Shown here one piece after another: positions 44,131 to 55,724 of a stretch of DNA of 64,000 nucleotides. Where the stretch lies: the NCBI RefSeq assembly GCF_040954835.1, contig NC_090699.1:16361817-16425816 (forward strand), written 5' to 3'. The notes under the pieces are model-generated. The model was given only the letters and a program-made list of their open reading frames with translations, had not been told where the DNA came from and searched no databases. Made by a program: the position numbers and the translations under genes. The first letter of the stretch is position 1, and each line of letters begins with the position of its first letter. This DNA is from Lepisosteus oculatus (lineage: Eukaryota; Chordata; Actinopteri; Semionotiformes; Lepisosteidae).

Positions 44131-45425
44131 TGCATCAGGGGAGTCGGAGTTTCTCTTTTTAAAGTTTTTATTTAAACGCCAGAAATAAAAAAAGGAGACA
44201 GAATAATGAAATATATACAGAAATAGAGACACTTCACAGCCAGAGGAATTCACAATTATAAAAGCTAAAAATTAATCTTTTTACATATTTCCATTGTATG
44301 TCTTGGCTTTTGATTCTTCAAGTTTCTAATTAATTTAAATAAAATAATTATTCAACCTTAAAAGCATTCATAAAGGGAGCGATATTAGACCATTTACTTT
44401 TGTGGATGAAGTATTTCGCCAAAATAATTAACAGATTAATAACACAAACATATATTTTATTCAAAAAAGGTCTAACGAAATTTAAAATAATATCAAAATG
44501 TCTAAATTTAACATTTACATTTAAATGTTCAACAATAACATTTTGCAAAGCTATCCAAAACAATTTTGTTTATATGCAATTAACAAGCAAATGTAAAAAA
44601 GATTCCTTCTCACTATTACAAAATACACATAAGTTATGTCGTTCGTGTTTAAATCTAGAAAGTGACAATTTTTAGTTTTTTCTGATTTCTCTGATAATTT
44701 ATTTTTGGATGAAGTAGATATAAAAGATAAAAAATGTAATAATAGTTATACTAGGAACTTGTGTAATTTATATTTTATACCTTCTTGTGTCTCTTTTTGG
44801 AATACTATGTTTAGGGATATAAACTGGAAATTAGTTTGGACAATTGCTGATAGATACTGTCTTACAAATAAAGTTAAGGAGTCAGAGTTTCTCGTCTTTT
44901 GTCGTTATAGCAGACGCATATTACTCCCGCCTAGTTTATCGAAGAGAAGACGAATTAACTTTTAATTAACTCTTTTTTACTCTGGTACTGAAACCTGCCT
45001 AGACTAGATGTCAGTCTTTAACAAAATGGTGCATACCACCGGCATAGACCTCTTCCAGGGTCGAGCCCTACTGCAAATTCCTGCTGTAACCTAATTTACA
45101 CTGACCCCCTTCGCGCGGTGCGACATATTCGCTACAATGAAATAAAACGTGACCCAGAGATTCTGGTACTCCAAACGTCTGGCACTGTCCTTTCACTTCA
45201 GTGATTTGTTTCGTCCGCAGTGCTCCCGTCCTCAATCTGCTAACAATAAGGTCATTTCTTTTCTTAACTAATAGATCTGCACTGTTAATGTGCTTTGTCA
45301 GGCGTCTTGTTCTGAGGCTGTTCTGCAATCCGTTTCGAAGTTAGCACAGCTCGTCTGTCTTGAAGAAAAAAGCTCTCCAACATTCAAGACACGGAGCTCC
45401 CGCAATTCATGGTTTAGTTTAGTCA
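44131..45425. other. AT-rich intergenic DNA
   Basis: Very AT-rich from 44160 to 44960. The short frames have no recognisable domain. The plus frame MWMKYFAKIINRLITQTYIL at 44400 and the next frame at 44705 might be remnants of a retrotransposon, but no diagnostic motif supports that. Confidence 0.4.
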
Positions 45426-45429
45426 CTAT

Positions 45430-45950
45430 ATCACAGCTGGCAGCCCAGTGGAGCTCAGCAGGTGTGAGCCTGCTCAGTACCTGGACGGGAGACCTCCTGG
45501 GAAAAACCTAAGGTCACTGCTGGCAGAGGTGTTAGTGGGGCCATGAGGGGGCGCTCACCCTGCAGTCTGTGTCGGTCCTAATACCCCAGAATAGTGATGG
45601 GGACACTATGCTGTAAAAAGGTGCCGTCCTTCGGATAAGACGGAAAACCGAGGACCGAGACCACAAACTCTATGTGGTCATTAAAAATCCCAGGTTGTTT
45701 CTCGAAAAGAGTAGAGGTGTTACCCTGGTGTCCTGGCCAAATTCCCCCCTGGCCTTTACTAATCATGGCCTCCTAATAACCCCCCTCTCTGAACTGGCTT
45801 CACCTCCAATTACTCTCCTCCCCACTAGGATGTGTGTGAGCAGACTGGCGCATCATCCAGGTGGGGCTGCACACTGGTGGTGGTGGAGGGGATCCCCATT
45901 ACCTGTAAAGAGCTTTGAGTGGAGTGTCCAGAAAAGTGCTAATAATAATA
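45430..45950 (+). repeat. 5S rRNA-derived SINE
   Basis: The head agctggcagcccagtggagc, tcagcaggtgtgagcctgct and cagtacctggacgggagacc is the 5S-like internal promoter. The body holds tgcagtctgtgtcggtccta and the tail gtggggctgcacactggtgg, ending gagtgtccagaaaagtgcta. Confidence 0.88.
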
Positions 45951-46099
45951 AACGTAAGGACATGAAAGCTGTGCGTACCTTATCTTCAGTTACCTCACTT
46001 AATCTGTTTAGTAAAGTGCAACTGTATTATGAACCCCTGATAATGTTACGTTCACTCTTGTGTGTAGTATATTACAGTATGTTTTTTGTTGCGATGGAA

Positions 46100-46582
46100 A
46101 AACGGAAACAGCACAGATGCGCGCGCATCCGCCGCGTGTGACGTCATTAACAGAGGACGGGAGTGGAGAGGCCTTGCGTGGCCCGGCGGAGGCTGACGTA
46201 AAAACCTCAGGAGCCTCACGTATACCGCGATCTAAAAAAATGAAAAGCGGCCTTTGAAGATATTCAGGGAGACTTGATTATCCATCCTCACCGGCTATGT
46301 GGTTGGCAGGTGTTTGATTCAAACCCATCACAGAAACCGGTACTGAAGGAGGTATTAAACTGGACGTCTGGGCGTGTGCGCGGTTGCACGCCCGTGCGGG
46401 ACACCTCCTGTGCTTGCAGGGAGGAGAGGGTCGGATCCCGCAGAGCTAAGATAAAAAAGATCTCGGTGAACAGAGATCGAGTGTACAGTGCTCCCCAGCA
46501 CGACTTTATTAACTTCATCGCCGCCAGCCTCCTCCTCCTCCTCCTCGCACGGCGAGAGCGCCGAGCCGCCGGACACGGGAAG
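46100..46582 (+). promoter_or_regulatory. CpG island promoter and first exon of zinc-finger gene B
   Basis: A CpG-rich block includes gcgcgcgcatccgccgcgtg and a perfect TGACGTCA at 46139-46146. A noncoding exon ends ccggacacgggaag at 46582 before the donor GTGAGCGC. This pairs with the acceptor at 47884 to give a 1.3-kb intron. The transcription start is not located. Confidence 0.6.
46139..46146. promoter_or_regulatory. CRE/ATF palindrome TGACGTCA
   Basis: A perfect palindrome in the CpG island about 440 bp upstream of the predicted first-exon donor of zinc-finger gene B. Confidence 0.45.
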
Positions 46583-47289
46583 GTGAGCGCACCTCTCCGT
46601 TTGTTCTCCGATCGGTGTGTCGTTGCCATGCCTCGGCGAGAAACCGTCCAGTTGTTAAACCGTCTTGGTTTATCTGCGCTTCGGGGTTTCGAACGGGTAG
46701 CGAAGGGGTACCGGGTAAGGGGCCGTGCTTGGACATACGGACGGAGCCGGTCTGGAGGCGGCGGCCCGGCCCGGCCCGCGATTGGTTTGAACCTGTTCGC
46801 TGGGGCAGATGGAGTGAAGCTGTTCAGACAGTGCCCATGTCAGGGTACCTGCTGATCTTACGCAAGCTCTACTACGAAACCGGATCTGGGTTTGATTGAG
46901 TTTTGCATATGAGTATACGCCTGTGATACGGTTACCTCTCATGAGGAATGAATGTAAAACCCTTGATGTTTCCAGTGCTTAAACGGACCAGTTCTGCTGA
47001 CATATGTTTAAATCGGTTAATTCTCTCGATAGAACTGAGCAGTGTTTTTGAAATTCATGGACATGTGTTACAATAGACTGTGAAATGTAAAAGTACCGAG
47101 ATTAATAACCTCAATTTCAGCGGGGATATTGGTTTGAAACCTAACGCCATCAGTGTTTTGCTTTTGAACTGATAAAAAAGACATGAATGAAAGCATGGAG
47201 GCTTTTTTGGAATACAGTTTTCTCAAAATCTGTCTCAGTAGGTTCTTTTGTTCCGTGGTTACTGACAGTATTTTACCAGTTATATCACC
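46583..47289 (+). other. First intron of zinc-finger gene B, 5' part
   Basis: GC-rich intron start becoming AT-rich after 46900. No repeat or alternative exon was recognised before the SINE at 47290. Confidence 0.45.
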
Positions 47290-47785
47290 CAGCAGCTCCC
47301 AGCTGGCAGCCCAGTGGAGCTCAGCAGGTGTGAGCCTGGTCAGTACCTGGAGGGGAGACTCCTGGGAAAAACTAAGGTTGCTGCAGGAAGAGGTGTTAGT
47401 GGGGCCAGTAGGGGGGCGCTCACCCTGCAGTCTGTCGGTCCTAATTCCCCATTGTAGTAACGGGGGACACAATACTATAGTAAAAAGATGCTGTCCTTCT
47501 GATGAGACATAAAACCGACTCATTAAGACCACAGGGTGTTTCTCGAAAGAGTAGGGGTGTTACCCCTGGCCTTTACCAGTCATGGCCTCCTAATAACCCC
47601 CCTTTCTGAACTGGCTTCATCACTCTGCTCTCCTCCCCACTGAGAGCTGGTGTATGTGAGCAGACTGGAGCATCATCCAGGTGGGGCTGGACACTGGTGG
47701 TGGTGGAGGGGATCCCCATTACCAGTAAAGAGCTTTGAGTGGAGTGTCCAGAAAAGCGCTGTATAAGTGTAAGCAATTATTATTA
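47290..47785 (+). repeat. 5S rRNA-derived SINE inside the gene B intron
   Basis: The head is agctggcagcccagtggagc, tcagcaggtgtgagcctggt and cagtacctggaggggagact. The tail is gtggggctggacactggtgg, then gtgtccagaaaagcgctgta and taagtgtaagcaattatt. It ends about 100 bp before the acceptor of the coding exon. Confidence 0.88.
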
Positions 47786-47884
47786 TGATGCCAGATACAA
47801 ACGTTTAGTACAGTGACTGTAGTTTATGGCTGAGGGTCAGAGCTGCTGCTCACAGGCTCGTTCTGCTGTCTGCTTGTTCCCCAG

Positions 47885-48031
47885 GAGCTGGAGAGGCCGG
47901 CGCTCTCCCTGACACTGGGGAAAGGGCTCCCACTGAGCAGCAGCACTGGGGGCAGGAGTGGGGCTCCAGTCTGAGGCAGGACCCAGAGCCCACAGCTACT
48001 GGAGGAGCTCGGGGGACTGGAGTCTGTCCAC
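47885..48031 (+). other. Conserved 147-nt leader of zinc-finger gene B
   Basis: After the acceptor cttgttccccag the frame reads ELERPALSLTLGKGLPLSS and ends GAPV-TGA at codon 30. It then continues in frame ([16 protein letters not shown]) to the ATG at 48032. Length and TGA position match genes A and C. Confidence 0.8.
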
Positions 48032-49456
48032 ATGGCAGAGACGGACACGGAGGGCGTCCCACAGGGACTCCCCACGCCGGGGTCTGAGGCGGCAGGTTCA
48101 ACTTCCTCGCCTGCCTTTGAGAGCAGTGATCTGAGTTCCGTCCGCACAGCAGCTCGTCGGCACGGCCGGCCTCTCCGGGCTGCGGGGTCCCGCCGAATTA
48201 AAGCGGAGAGCGAGAGGCCGAGCCGCTGCCTGTCGGAGCCGCCCCGTGCCTCGCCGTCCCCCCCCGACGCGGAGCTGGGCTCCGTCAAATCGGAGCCCGA
48301 TTACGTCAAAATCGAGATGAGCGGGCTGGATGCTACCTACGCCTCAGAGAGCCCCAGTGACGCCGACTGTCAGTCCTTTGTGGGGAGAGTCATTAAGTCG
48401 GAGCCCGAGTTCGGTGCTGAAGGCCAGTGTGTCCTGCAGTCCTCAGGCTCGGGAGAGGAGCTCGGTGCAGGGAGTCAGAGCCCTGAACCCTCCAGCACAC
48501 CCTCCCCCTCCACGCTGTCTGTGAGCACCAGCACAGTGGAGACCCCCGGAGACCCTGCGGACTGCCATCGCTGTCCCCAGTGCGGGAAGACCTTCAGCAG
48601 TCGCACCAACCTGCGCACGCACCAGCGCACCCACAGGGGCAAGAGGCCGCACTGCTGCTCCTACTGCGGCAAGTGCTTCGGGCGGCTGGAGACGCTGAGG
48701 ACGCACCTGCGCCTGCACACGGGGGAGAAGCCCTACTCCTGCCCCCAGTGCGAGCTGCGCTTCACCAACCTGGGCAACCTGAACTCCCACCAGCGCACGC
48801 ACACGGGCGAGCGGCCGCACAGCTGCTCCCTGTGCGGGAAGACCTTCAGCGCCGTCGGCACGCTGAAGCGCCACCAGCGCACGCACACGGGGGAGACCCC
48901 CTACTCCTGCTCCCAGTGCGGCAAGAGCTTCAGCCAGTCGGGCCACCTGAAGCGGCACCAGCAGATCCACACGGGCGAGCGGCCGCACTGCTGCTCGCTG
49001 TGCGGCAAGAGCTTCACCACCTCGGAGAAGCTCAAGCGGCACGAGCGCATCCACACGGGCGAGCGGCCCTACTGCTGCTTCCAGTGCGGCAAGAACTTCA
49101 GCACCCTGGGCTACCTGAAGACGCACCAGCGCTTCCACACCGGCGAGCGGCCCTACTGCTGCTCCCACTGCGGGAAGAGCTTCAGCCTGCTGGGGCCCCT
49201 GAAGGCCCACCAGCGCACCCACACGGGCGAGCGGCCCTACTGCTGCCCCCAGTGCGGCAAGACCTACACCGAAGCCCAGAACCTGAAGAAGCACCTGCGC
49301 ACACACACGGGGGAGAGGCCCTACTGCTGCGACTACTGCGGCCTGACCTTCCGGCTCAAGGCGCAGCTGAGGAAGCACCTGTGCGTCCACGGGGGGGACG
49401 CCTCGCTCCCAGAGCCCCCGGCCGCCGCCGCCGCTGGGGGCGCGCCCCTCGTCTGA
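48032..49456 (+). CDS. C2H2 zinc-finger protein B, 10 fingers
   Basis: A 474-residue single coding exon starting [20 protein letters not shown]. The N-terminal part has acidic Lys motifs ([25 protein letters not shown]) and the shared hinge [20 protein letters not shown]. Ten C2H2 fingers follow from about residue 174. The linker after finger 1 is HRGKRP rather than HTGEKP and finger 3 reads QCELRF. The C-terminus is Ala/Pro-rich ([13 protein letters not shown]). Synonymous sites in the finger region are strongly GC-rich, unlike gene A. It is a predicted nuclear transcription regulator with unknown targets. Confidence 0.93.
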   Translation: MAETDTEGVPQGLPTPGSEAAGSTSSPAFESSDLSSVRTAARRHGRPLRAAGSRRIKAESERPSRCLSEPPRASPSPPDAELGSVKSEPDYVKIEMSGLDATYASESPSDADCQSFVGRVIKSEPEFGAEGQCVLQSSGSGEELGAGSQSPEPSSTPSPSTLSVSTSTVETPGDPADCHRCPQCGKTFSSRTNLRTHQRTHRGKRPHCCSYCGKCFGRLETLRTHLRLHTGEKPYSCPQCELRFTNLGNLNSHQRTHTGERPHSCSLCGKTFSAVGTLKRHQRTHTGETPYSCSQCGKSFSQSGHLKRHQQIHTGERPHCCSLCGKSFTTSEKLKRHERIHTGERPYCCFQCGKNFSTLGYLKTHQRFHTGERPYCCSHCGKSFSLLGPLKAHQRTHTGERPYCCPQCGKTYTEAQNLKKHLRTHTGERPYCCDYCGLTFRLKAQLRKHLCVHGGDASLPEPPAAAAAGGAPLV

Positions 49457-50754
49457 GACCAGGCCGCGGCGGCGTAGCCGGTCCGTCCGGGTGCGGTGCC
49501 CGCAAGCCTAGCCGCCACTGAGCATCCCGGAGTCTGCGTCGTCTCCCTGCTGCAGCGGGTCTTGCCTTCTGAGAAGAGCGGGGTTTGCGAGCTCGCATCC
49601 AGCTGTGCCACCGCCGTCGAGTGCGTGCCGAGTTGCACGAGGCTGCGTTTGGGCAAAGCACACGTTTCTCACAATACCCCCCTTGGTGTATGCAAAGACG
49701 ATGTACTCGAGTGTCTTCTTGTTTATTTAAAAGCGTGGCATTAACACGGGGAGAGATTTAGCCGTCAGCTGTCGGTAGTTTTTGTTGTTACAGGCGACAT
49801 GTTCCGATATTTCGCCTTCCCCTTGGAACGGCGGCAGTAGCCCCCTTGCCCTCACCGCCGCGTGCGTCCTGTGGAGTTGCTCTCCTTGCTACACAAGAGT
49901 AGCCAGCAGGGGGCGCCAGCGAGTGCTCGGGCTGCAAATGTGAAAGTGCTGCCGGTTCGAGAGAGGCTCAGGCCTGCTGGACTGTAGGTAAATGTCATTT
50001 ACATAACTCTAGGGGGCGCCGTTTGTCTGGTGCTCCGTTTTTCATTACTCTTAATCCCAGTTCCAGGCATGCTGGAGGACAAACTGCTAAAGCTGTGGGA
50101 TCTTTCGCTTCTGCCTTTCTGGAAGTTGTGCTGTCGGCTCTGTTTTTTTTCCTCTGCGATCTGCCTGCTTCCCTCAGAGTTTGAACGCGCCGTCGAGCTT
50201 GGTAGGCGCCAGAGACATTTTACTGTTCCAACACAATCCCTGTGGGCGTGTCTCTCCTTGCATCAGTCTGCGGAATTTGACTGGATGTCCCTGTGTAATA
50301 TAAGGATAATGGATTTGCAATTCCTGCGCAGTTTCTAGAGCTTTGTGCTAAGTATGTCCAAAAACAGCGCTGCTTTTCTGGATGTGCGTTTCTGCCAGCA
50401 CTAAAGCAAAGTGTGTTTTGGACTCGGGTTTCCTAGTCAGTGGACACTAATTACAGATTTGTAGTAGTATTAAATGGATTTTGTTACAGTTTCCTTATGT
50501 GGGAGGATTCATTTTCAGATTTAAACGCAATGGCCGCTCAATGCAAGTGTAAAATGCAGTACCTACCAACAGGACTATTTTCTTTCTGGATTGCGGTCTT
50601 TAGCCTGCAGAAACTGCACAGGTGTCTGTGGGCCTGCGGACTCTGGCCTCGTCACAGACTTCTAGGCCAAGGTGTTTGGTCTTTTCTTTGAGGTGAAGCC
50701 TGTAGCTGGTGTAGGCCTGACTGACAAGTTTCTGTATTACTTGTTCATGTGTGG
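49457..50754 (+). other. 3' flank of zinc-finger gene B
   Basis: Probable 3' UTR and downstream DNA. It contains gccagcagggggcgccagcg near 49910. I saw no AATAAA close to the stop. No further gene was recognised. Confidence 0.45.
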
Positions 50755-51035
50755 TCCAGCACAGGGGGTATCTCAGGCTAGCTGGCCAAATTTCCCATTG
50801 GCCCTTACCAATCATGGCCTCCTAATAATCCCCCTCTCTGAACTAGCTTCATCACTCTGTTCTCCTCCCCACCAATAGCCGATGTGTGGGGAGCGTTCTG
50901 GCGCACTATGGCTGCTGTCACGTCATCCAGGTGGGGCTGCACACTGGTGGTGGTGGAGGAGAGTCCCCATTACAGAATAAAGCGCTTTGAGTGGAGTGTC
51001 CAGGAAAGCACTATATAAGTGTAAGCAATTATTAT
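50755..51035 (+). repeat. 5S-derived SINE, 3' part only
   Basis: It begins near ggtatctcaggctagctggc and holds ccaaatttcccattggccct, ttaccaatcatggcctccta, gtggggctgcacactggtgg and gagtgtccaggaaagcacta. The 5S-like head is missing. Confidence 0.8.
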
Positions 51036-51074
51036 TGTAGTTCAGGTGGGGAGCTGCGTCAGCATGCGTAGGGT

Positions 51075-51262
51075 GCAAAGGAACAAGTAAAAGGTTTATT
51101 CCATGCTGAAAAAAAGAAGAAAGAAAACACAACGTATCGGCCATGGAGCCTTCTTCAGGTGTTACACCTGAAGAACACCTGAAGAAGGCTCCATGGCCGA
51201 AACGTTGTGTTTTCTTTCTTCTTTTTTTCAGCATGGAATAAACCTCTTACTTGTTCCTTTGC
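51075..51262. repeat. 188-bp hairpin made of two inverted repeat copies
   Basis: The arms 51075-51163 and 51174-51262 are reverse complements over about 89 bp, with a 10-bp spacer and only a few mismatches. Each arm is one copy of the ctgaagaaggctccatggcc / cgaaacgttgtgttttcttt family seen singly at 3895-4025 and 23380-23465. Confidence 0.9.
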
Positions 51263-52235
51263 AGCAATTATTATTGTACATGGCAGTCAAAGAACTTCCA
51301 CTAAGACCGTTAATAAAATGAATTTCCCCTTTAGAATTAGAATCTTCTACAGGTGCTACAACCAGCCCATATTCACCCATGTCTGTATTTCAGACATCTG
51401 CTTCTCTGTTGTGGATGGCAGTAGGTTCACAAAAGCTCCCTTTGACCTTAATTTAATGCCACCGCATAAACATATACAGTTGTTAAAAGCATGTGTGTGT
51501 TATTTTTGCTAGTTTTCACAAGCGCCAGTATGTGATGTTCTCTCTGTGTCTAACTTGATCAATGCACAAAGCTTACATTTTCCCTGTTATAAAGCAGCCA
51601 AACCTTGTCAGAAAGATGACCACGAAACGTCGAAATATCTTCCCCGGGTGTTTCTTTCTTGTTACTGAGTGTCATGAGGAGGTGTTGTACCTTTGAAATA
51701 TTTCTCCAGTGTCTGGAGGGGACACCAGGCTTTTCTCCGAGAGCAGCGCAGTGCTCCTGAGAGGTGAGATCTCCTAGCTCTGTGCTGTTACTCAGTCCTT
51801 AATGACCCGCCTGACCCTGAGGACCAGGGAGTCAGTAGAAGGGGGGACATTGCTCTATATTAAAGGCAGACCAAATGTGATGGTCGATTGACAAAAATCT
51901 GTAAGAACCAATTGGGAATAAAACCAACTTCTGTTTCCAGTACTGTGCGGTCTATGCATTTTTTTTAAAGGCTGGGTTTTTCTAGTAGCACTAGAATATG
52001 TAGCACTAGATTTCTTATTTTTCTTGTGTCCAGTTTGATCTAGCTGCAAGGTTTCTTTCGTGCACAACAGATACAGATATGGAGAGAGGTGAACCAACCA
52101 CTGATCGCGTCACCTTTCAGGGGAGACTGGAAGGCGCAGAGTCCTTATCCCCCTACAGATGTGATTTTCCACCACTGGCTCCTCAGCCAAGCACAGAAAC
52201 TCTCAGTCCGCTCCTGAGCTGCTGCTTGGATCAGG
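51263..52235. other. Intergenic DNA
   Basis: No gene, SINE or clear repeat was recognised, apart from agaaagatgaccacgaaacg tcg near 51610, which resembles the aaacgt motif of the hairpin family. Confidence 0.4.
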
Positions 52236-52239
52236 GGGA

Positions 52240-52505
52240 GGGGATTTAAATCAACATCCATCCAGCCATTTTCTAAGAGCTTTATCCAGTACAGGGTCAC
52301 GTGGGAGCTGGGGCCTATCCCAGCAAACAGCGGGTGCAAGGTGGGATACACCCTGTACAAGACACCACAGACAGCCACACATACTGTACCAGGGCCAGCT
52401 TTTCCAGAAGCCAATTAACTTACCAACATATCTTTGGACTGTTGGAGGAAAACTCATGCAAACCCAAGGAGAACATACAAACTCCACACAGATCCAGCTG
52501 GATTC
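52240..52505 (-). repeat. tRNA-derived SINE, inverted
   Basis: The plus strand runs catccatccagccattttct, agctttatccagtacagggt, gggtgcaaggtgggatacac, caacatatctttggactgtt and ggagaacatacaaactccac. Confidence 0.8.
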
Positions 52506-52890
52506 AGCTCCTGGGGTGCTGTCTGTGAGGAGGTTGCATGTTTTCATTGTTTTGTTTTGCATGTGTTCACCTGCTCCTCTTGGGTTTCCTGTGGGGCACT
52601 GTTGTGTTAAAGGCAGAGCTGCAGTCTATGAACAAGGCCCATGAGTATGTCCATGGTTCAGTTCCCGGAGTGCTATCTGGATGGAGCCTGTATGCTCTTC
52701 CCTGGTTTGTGTGAGTTTTCTCCTGTGGTCCAAAGACATGCTGGTAGGTTAACTGGCCTCTGGGAAAATTGGCCCTGGTGTGAGTGTGTCTGTGCCCTGT
52801 GATGGACTGGCGTCCTGTGCAGGGTGTCCTGGCTTGCGATAGGCTCTGGCTCCCAGCTGAGTCCTGTATTGCACAAAATGGGTCGAAAAT
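52505..52890 (+). repeat. tRNA-derived SINE copies, plus strand
   Basis: Partial body fragments lie at 52505-52560. A better copy at 52650-52885 has tcccggagtgctatctggat, ccaaagacatgctggtaggt, ggccctggtgtgagtgtgtc, gatggactggcgtcctgtgc and aggctctggctcccagctga. With 52240-52505 it forms an inverted SINE pair. Confidence 0.75.
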
Positions 52891-54000
52891 GGAGGGATGT
52901 CAGTCTGCCCTGTGTCCAATCCAGGGTGTTTCCTGCCTTGTGCCCACTGCCTGCTGGGATGGCCTGCTGTCCTACAGAGTTCCAGGGTATTTTCTATGGT
53001 CATTTGCATTGATCTCTGCCAGTCCATCACAGGGCACTCTCTCCTGACCTATACAACCAGCTGCCTGTGGCTCCCTGGGTCCGGGGTGAAAACACACATT
53101 AAAAAGTGTTTTTTTCCCCCAACCAGACTCATCTACAACAGCACACCTCTTAGTACACAGTCACCTCCTGCTTTTGACTCTCCGCTCAGACCCGGACCTG
53201 TGTAGCTCAGCAGTGTGCCAACCAGCCCTTTTCTTTTTTGAGAACACAACACAATGGTCCCATTGCCTCGAGACAATCCCGGTCCGACTCCGATGTTTTA
53301 CGTTCCTCCCTGGAAAGCCCAGGATGCCTCCCCTTGCTGAGGAAGGGTAGGCCGTGGTTTGGGATGAAGCGTGTATTAGAATCCCAGGAATCCAATCACC
53401 TAAGGAGCATCTGCGTCTCGGGCAGGACAGGCAGGCCCAGCGGACTTCCCCTGCCTTGTCCGGATTAGCTCGGACGCCCACTCTGAGCCGGGACAGGGTC
53501 CAGCCCGTGGACACGGGCGACGCCGCAGCTGGGTTTTGGTTGGAAGAATAGGATCAACTTCTTTTTGCAGCACTGTAGAATCTTGCAATAAGAACGCTGA
53601 TCTTGCCTTTTCTATTTAAAAAAAACACTATATACTCCTTCACTGTGTGAGCCTGACAGAAGCCTGTGGACTCGTACTGGAGTCAGGCAGCAGGTCACGC
53701 CCAGCCTGGCTCCAGTTCAATTTGTGTCGGGTTTACTGTGGTCCTTCTTTGACCAGATGAAGGTCAACATTCGCGGGAAGGAAGGCAAGGAAGGTATTCT
53801 TCGGTCTTGGTAAACTGGACCCCAAAGAATCACAGAGATGCCATATTCAGTTTGTACACAGCCATTATTAGAGCAGGAGAGAGTGGCAGGCCTTGCTTTT
53901 GGACAGAGCCCCTCCATGCAGAGTTCCTTGCTTTCTCCTGAATTTCTAACAGCTCAGTGTCGCTCCTAAGCCGAGACGCAAGTGGAGACGCTGTGGAAGT
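52891..54000. other. Intergenic DNA
   Basis: It includes a second SINE-tail-like stretch at 52915-53000 (ccagggtgtttcctgccttg). No domain-bearing reading frame. Nothing convincing at 53200-54000. Confidence 0.4.
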
Positions 54001-54004
54001 GCAG

Positions 54005-54195
54005 TTAGCACTGAGAACAGGAAGCACTACTTAATACAAAGGGTGGTGGGAGAGTGGAATAGGTCATTCTGCCAAGTTGTTGAAAGTAACAACTGGCTTG
54101 GCTCAAGAAGAATTGCTTACTGAACTGCTCCAGTAAAATATCCAGTTGAGTAAACAGATGCAGAAGTTGTCTATAGATAAAAGCATCAGCCAAAT
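54005..54195 (+). repeat. GTGGAACAAGCTGCC-core repeat, diverged
   Basis: It reads cactgagaacaggaagcact, acaaagggtggtgggagagt and ggaataggtcattctgccaa. This is the same order as at 30385-30545 with changes in the core. Confidence 0.6.
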
Positions 54196-54824
54196 GAGTA
54201 ATAGTTATAACACAGCGTGAAATAACATGACTTTATTATACTTGTAGCCTCACACCAGACACAAAATTGTTCTCAACAATGACAAGGTGTTACGACACAG
54301 TACTACAAAACATTTCAGAGCGGCGCTCACCATGATGGCCTTGTCATAAAGCCTTCTGCGCGCAGTCCTGCTCGAGTGGGCAGGAACTGCAGGGTTTGAG
54401 CGGCTCCCGGCACGGCGCCAGATTCCGGGAGATTCCCAGGTTGCCACTGAGAGATCGCCATTGCAAGCAATGTCACCCGCTGTCCCACAATGCTTTTCTG
54501 TTGGGAGGAATCAGGCCATTTAAAAACGAGACTTTGACTAAGACAATGGCTGCCCCTCCCTCCGGCGGTAGGTTCCACTCGTAGGTGTCTGCGACCGCCC
54601 GGGAGGAACAGAAGCCAGCTCTTATGCTTCCTCGTTCGTACCGGGCTCCGGCCGGATCCAGTTCGTTTCGTGTCCAATCCTGGGGCTTGTCGCGCCTGCC
54701 GGCTGGGGTCTGCTCCCGCCCCCTTCCTCAGACTCAGCTGTGCACGTGTGCCTGCACGACAGGAGAGGGCAGGGTTATACAGGGAGCCGGGTGGCACGAA
54801 TGCCACCTTGGGAAATCAAATGAA

Positions 54825-55190
54825 GGGTCATCCATCCATCCATCCATTTTCGAACCACTTTATCCAGTACAGGGTCACAGGGGAGCAACAGGCAAAAGGC
54901 TGGGTACACCCTGGACAGGACAGCAGTCCATCACAGGACACACCCTGGCCAGGACACCTGTCCATCACAACACCCACCCTGGACAGGACAGCAGTCCATC
55001 ACAGGACACACCCTGGACAGGACAGCAGTCCATCACAGGACACACCCTGGACAGGACAGCAGTCCATCACAACACCCACCCTGGACAGGACAGCAGTCCA
55101 TCACAGGACACACACACCTACATGGACACAAGGGGTGCCTGCGGATTCAGCTCGGGGCCCCAGTGCTAACCACTGTGCCACTGTGAGTCC
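54825..55190 (-). repeat. tRNA-derived SINE with internal 34-bp minisatellite
   Basis: The plus strand starts atccatccatccattttcga, accactttatccagtacagg and ggtcacaggggagcaacagg. A segment normally present once is then repeated six times with a 34-bp period from 54907 to about 55110. The SINE resumes with atggacacaaggggtgcctg and ccactgtgccactgtg. Confidence 0.85.
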
Positions 55191-55404
55191 ATGAAGAGTC
55201 ATTTTTGCCTCCATTCAGAACCACCCTGCAAATCTGTTTCCCCCTCTGAAATTGCATGCCCTGGAAAAATCCTTCCAACTTCCACTCTCAGTAACACACG
55301 ATTATGTTTATGCATAAAATGATTTAGCTGTATCAGATAAGGACAGATGCACACAACCCATGTCTGCTGATTTCCCTGTTGTGTCTAAAGATAACTAAAG
55401 TTTT

Positions 55405-55575
55405 AATTCTCCTCCCCACTCATTGCTGATGTGTGGGGAGCGTTCTGGCGCACTATGGCTGCCGTCGCATCATCCAGGTGGGGCTGCACATTGGTGGTGG
55501 TGGAGAGAATCCCCGTTACCTGTTAAGCGCTTTAAGTGGAGTGTCCAGAAAAGCGCTATATAAGTGTAAGCAAAT
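55405..55575 (+). repeat. 5S-derived SINE, 3' tail
   Basis: It contains cactcattgctgatgtgtgg, gtggggctgcacattggtgg, gagtgtccagaaaagcgcta and tataagtgtaagca. Confidence 0.8.
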
Positions 55576-55724
55576 ATTATTATTCACGTGGGAGTGGTAA
55601 AATATTCCACCAGCGTAATCACTGAGCGGAATTACTGAGAGATAAGCTAAGGGCGGCACACGTGGACTCTCCCCTGAGGCTCAGGGCCTTCGGTGTATGT
55701 GGAACACGCTACACATTTTTTAGG

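Noticed and set aside
46274-46855. 193-codon plus-strand frame over the gene B CpG island
   Set aside because: It runs through the predicted first-exon donor at 46583 and has no domain. High GC alone explains the length.
48443-49390. 315-codon open frame opposite zinc-finger gene B
   Set aside because: It is the complement of the repeated finger codons. The GC-rich repeats keep the antisense frame open; the product is low-complexity Leu/Ala/Val and has no domain.
54585-55194. Long open frames with a repeated LDRTAVHH motif
   Set aside because: They run through the 34-bp minisatellite and SINE; 34 is not a multiple of three, so frames cycle, and there is no known domain.
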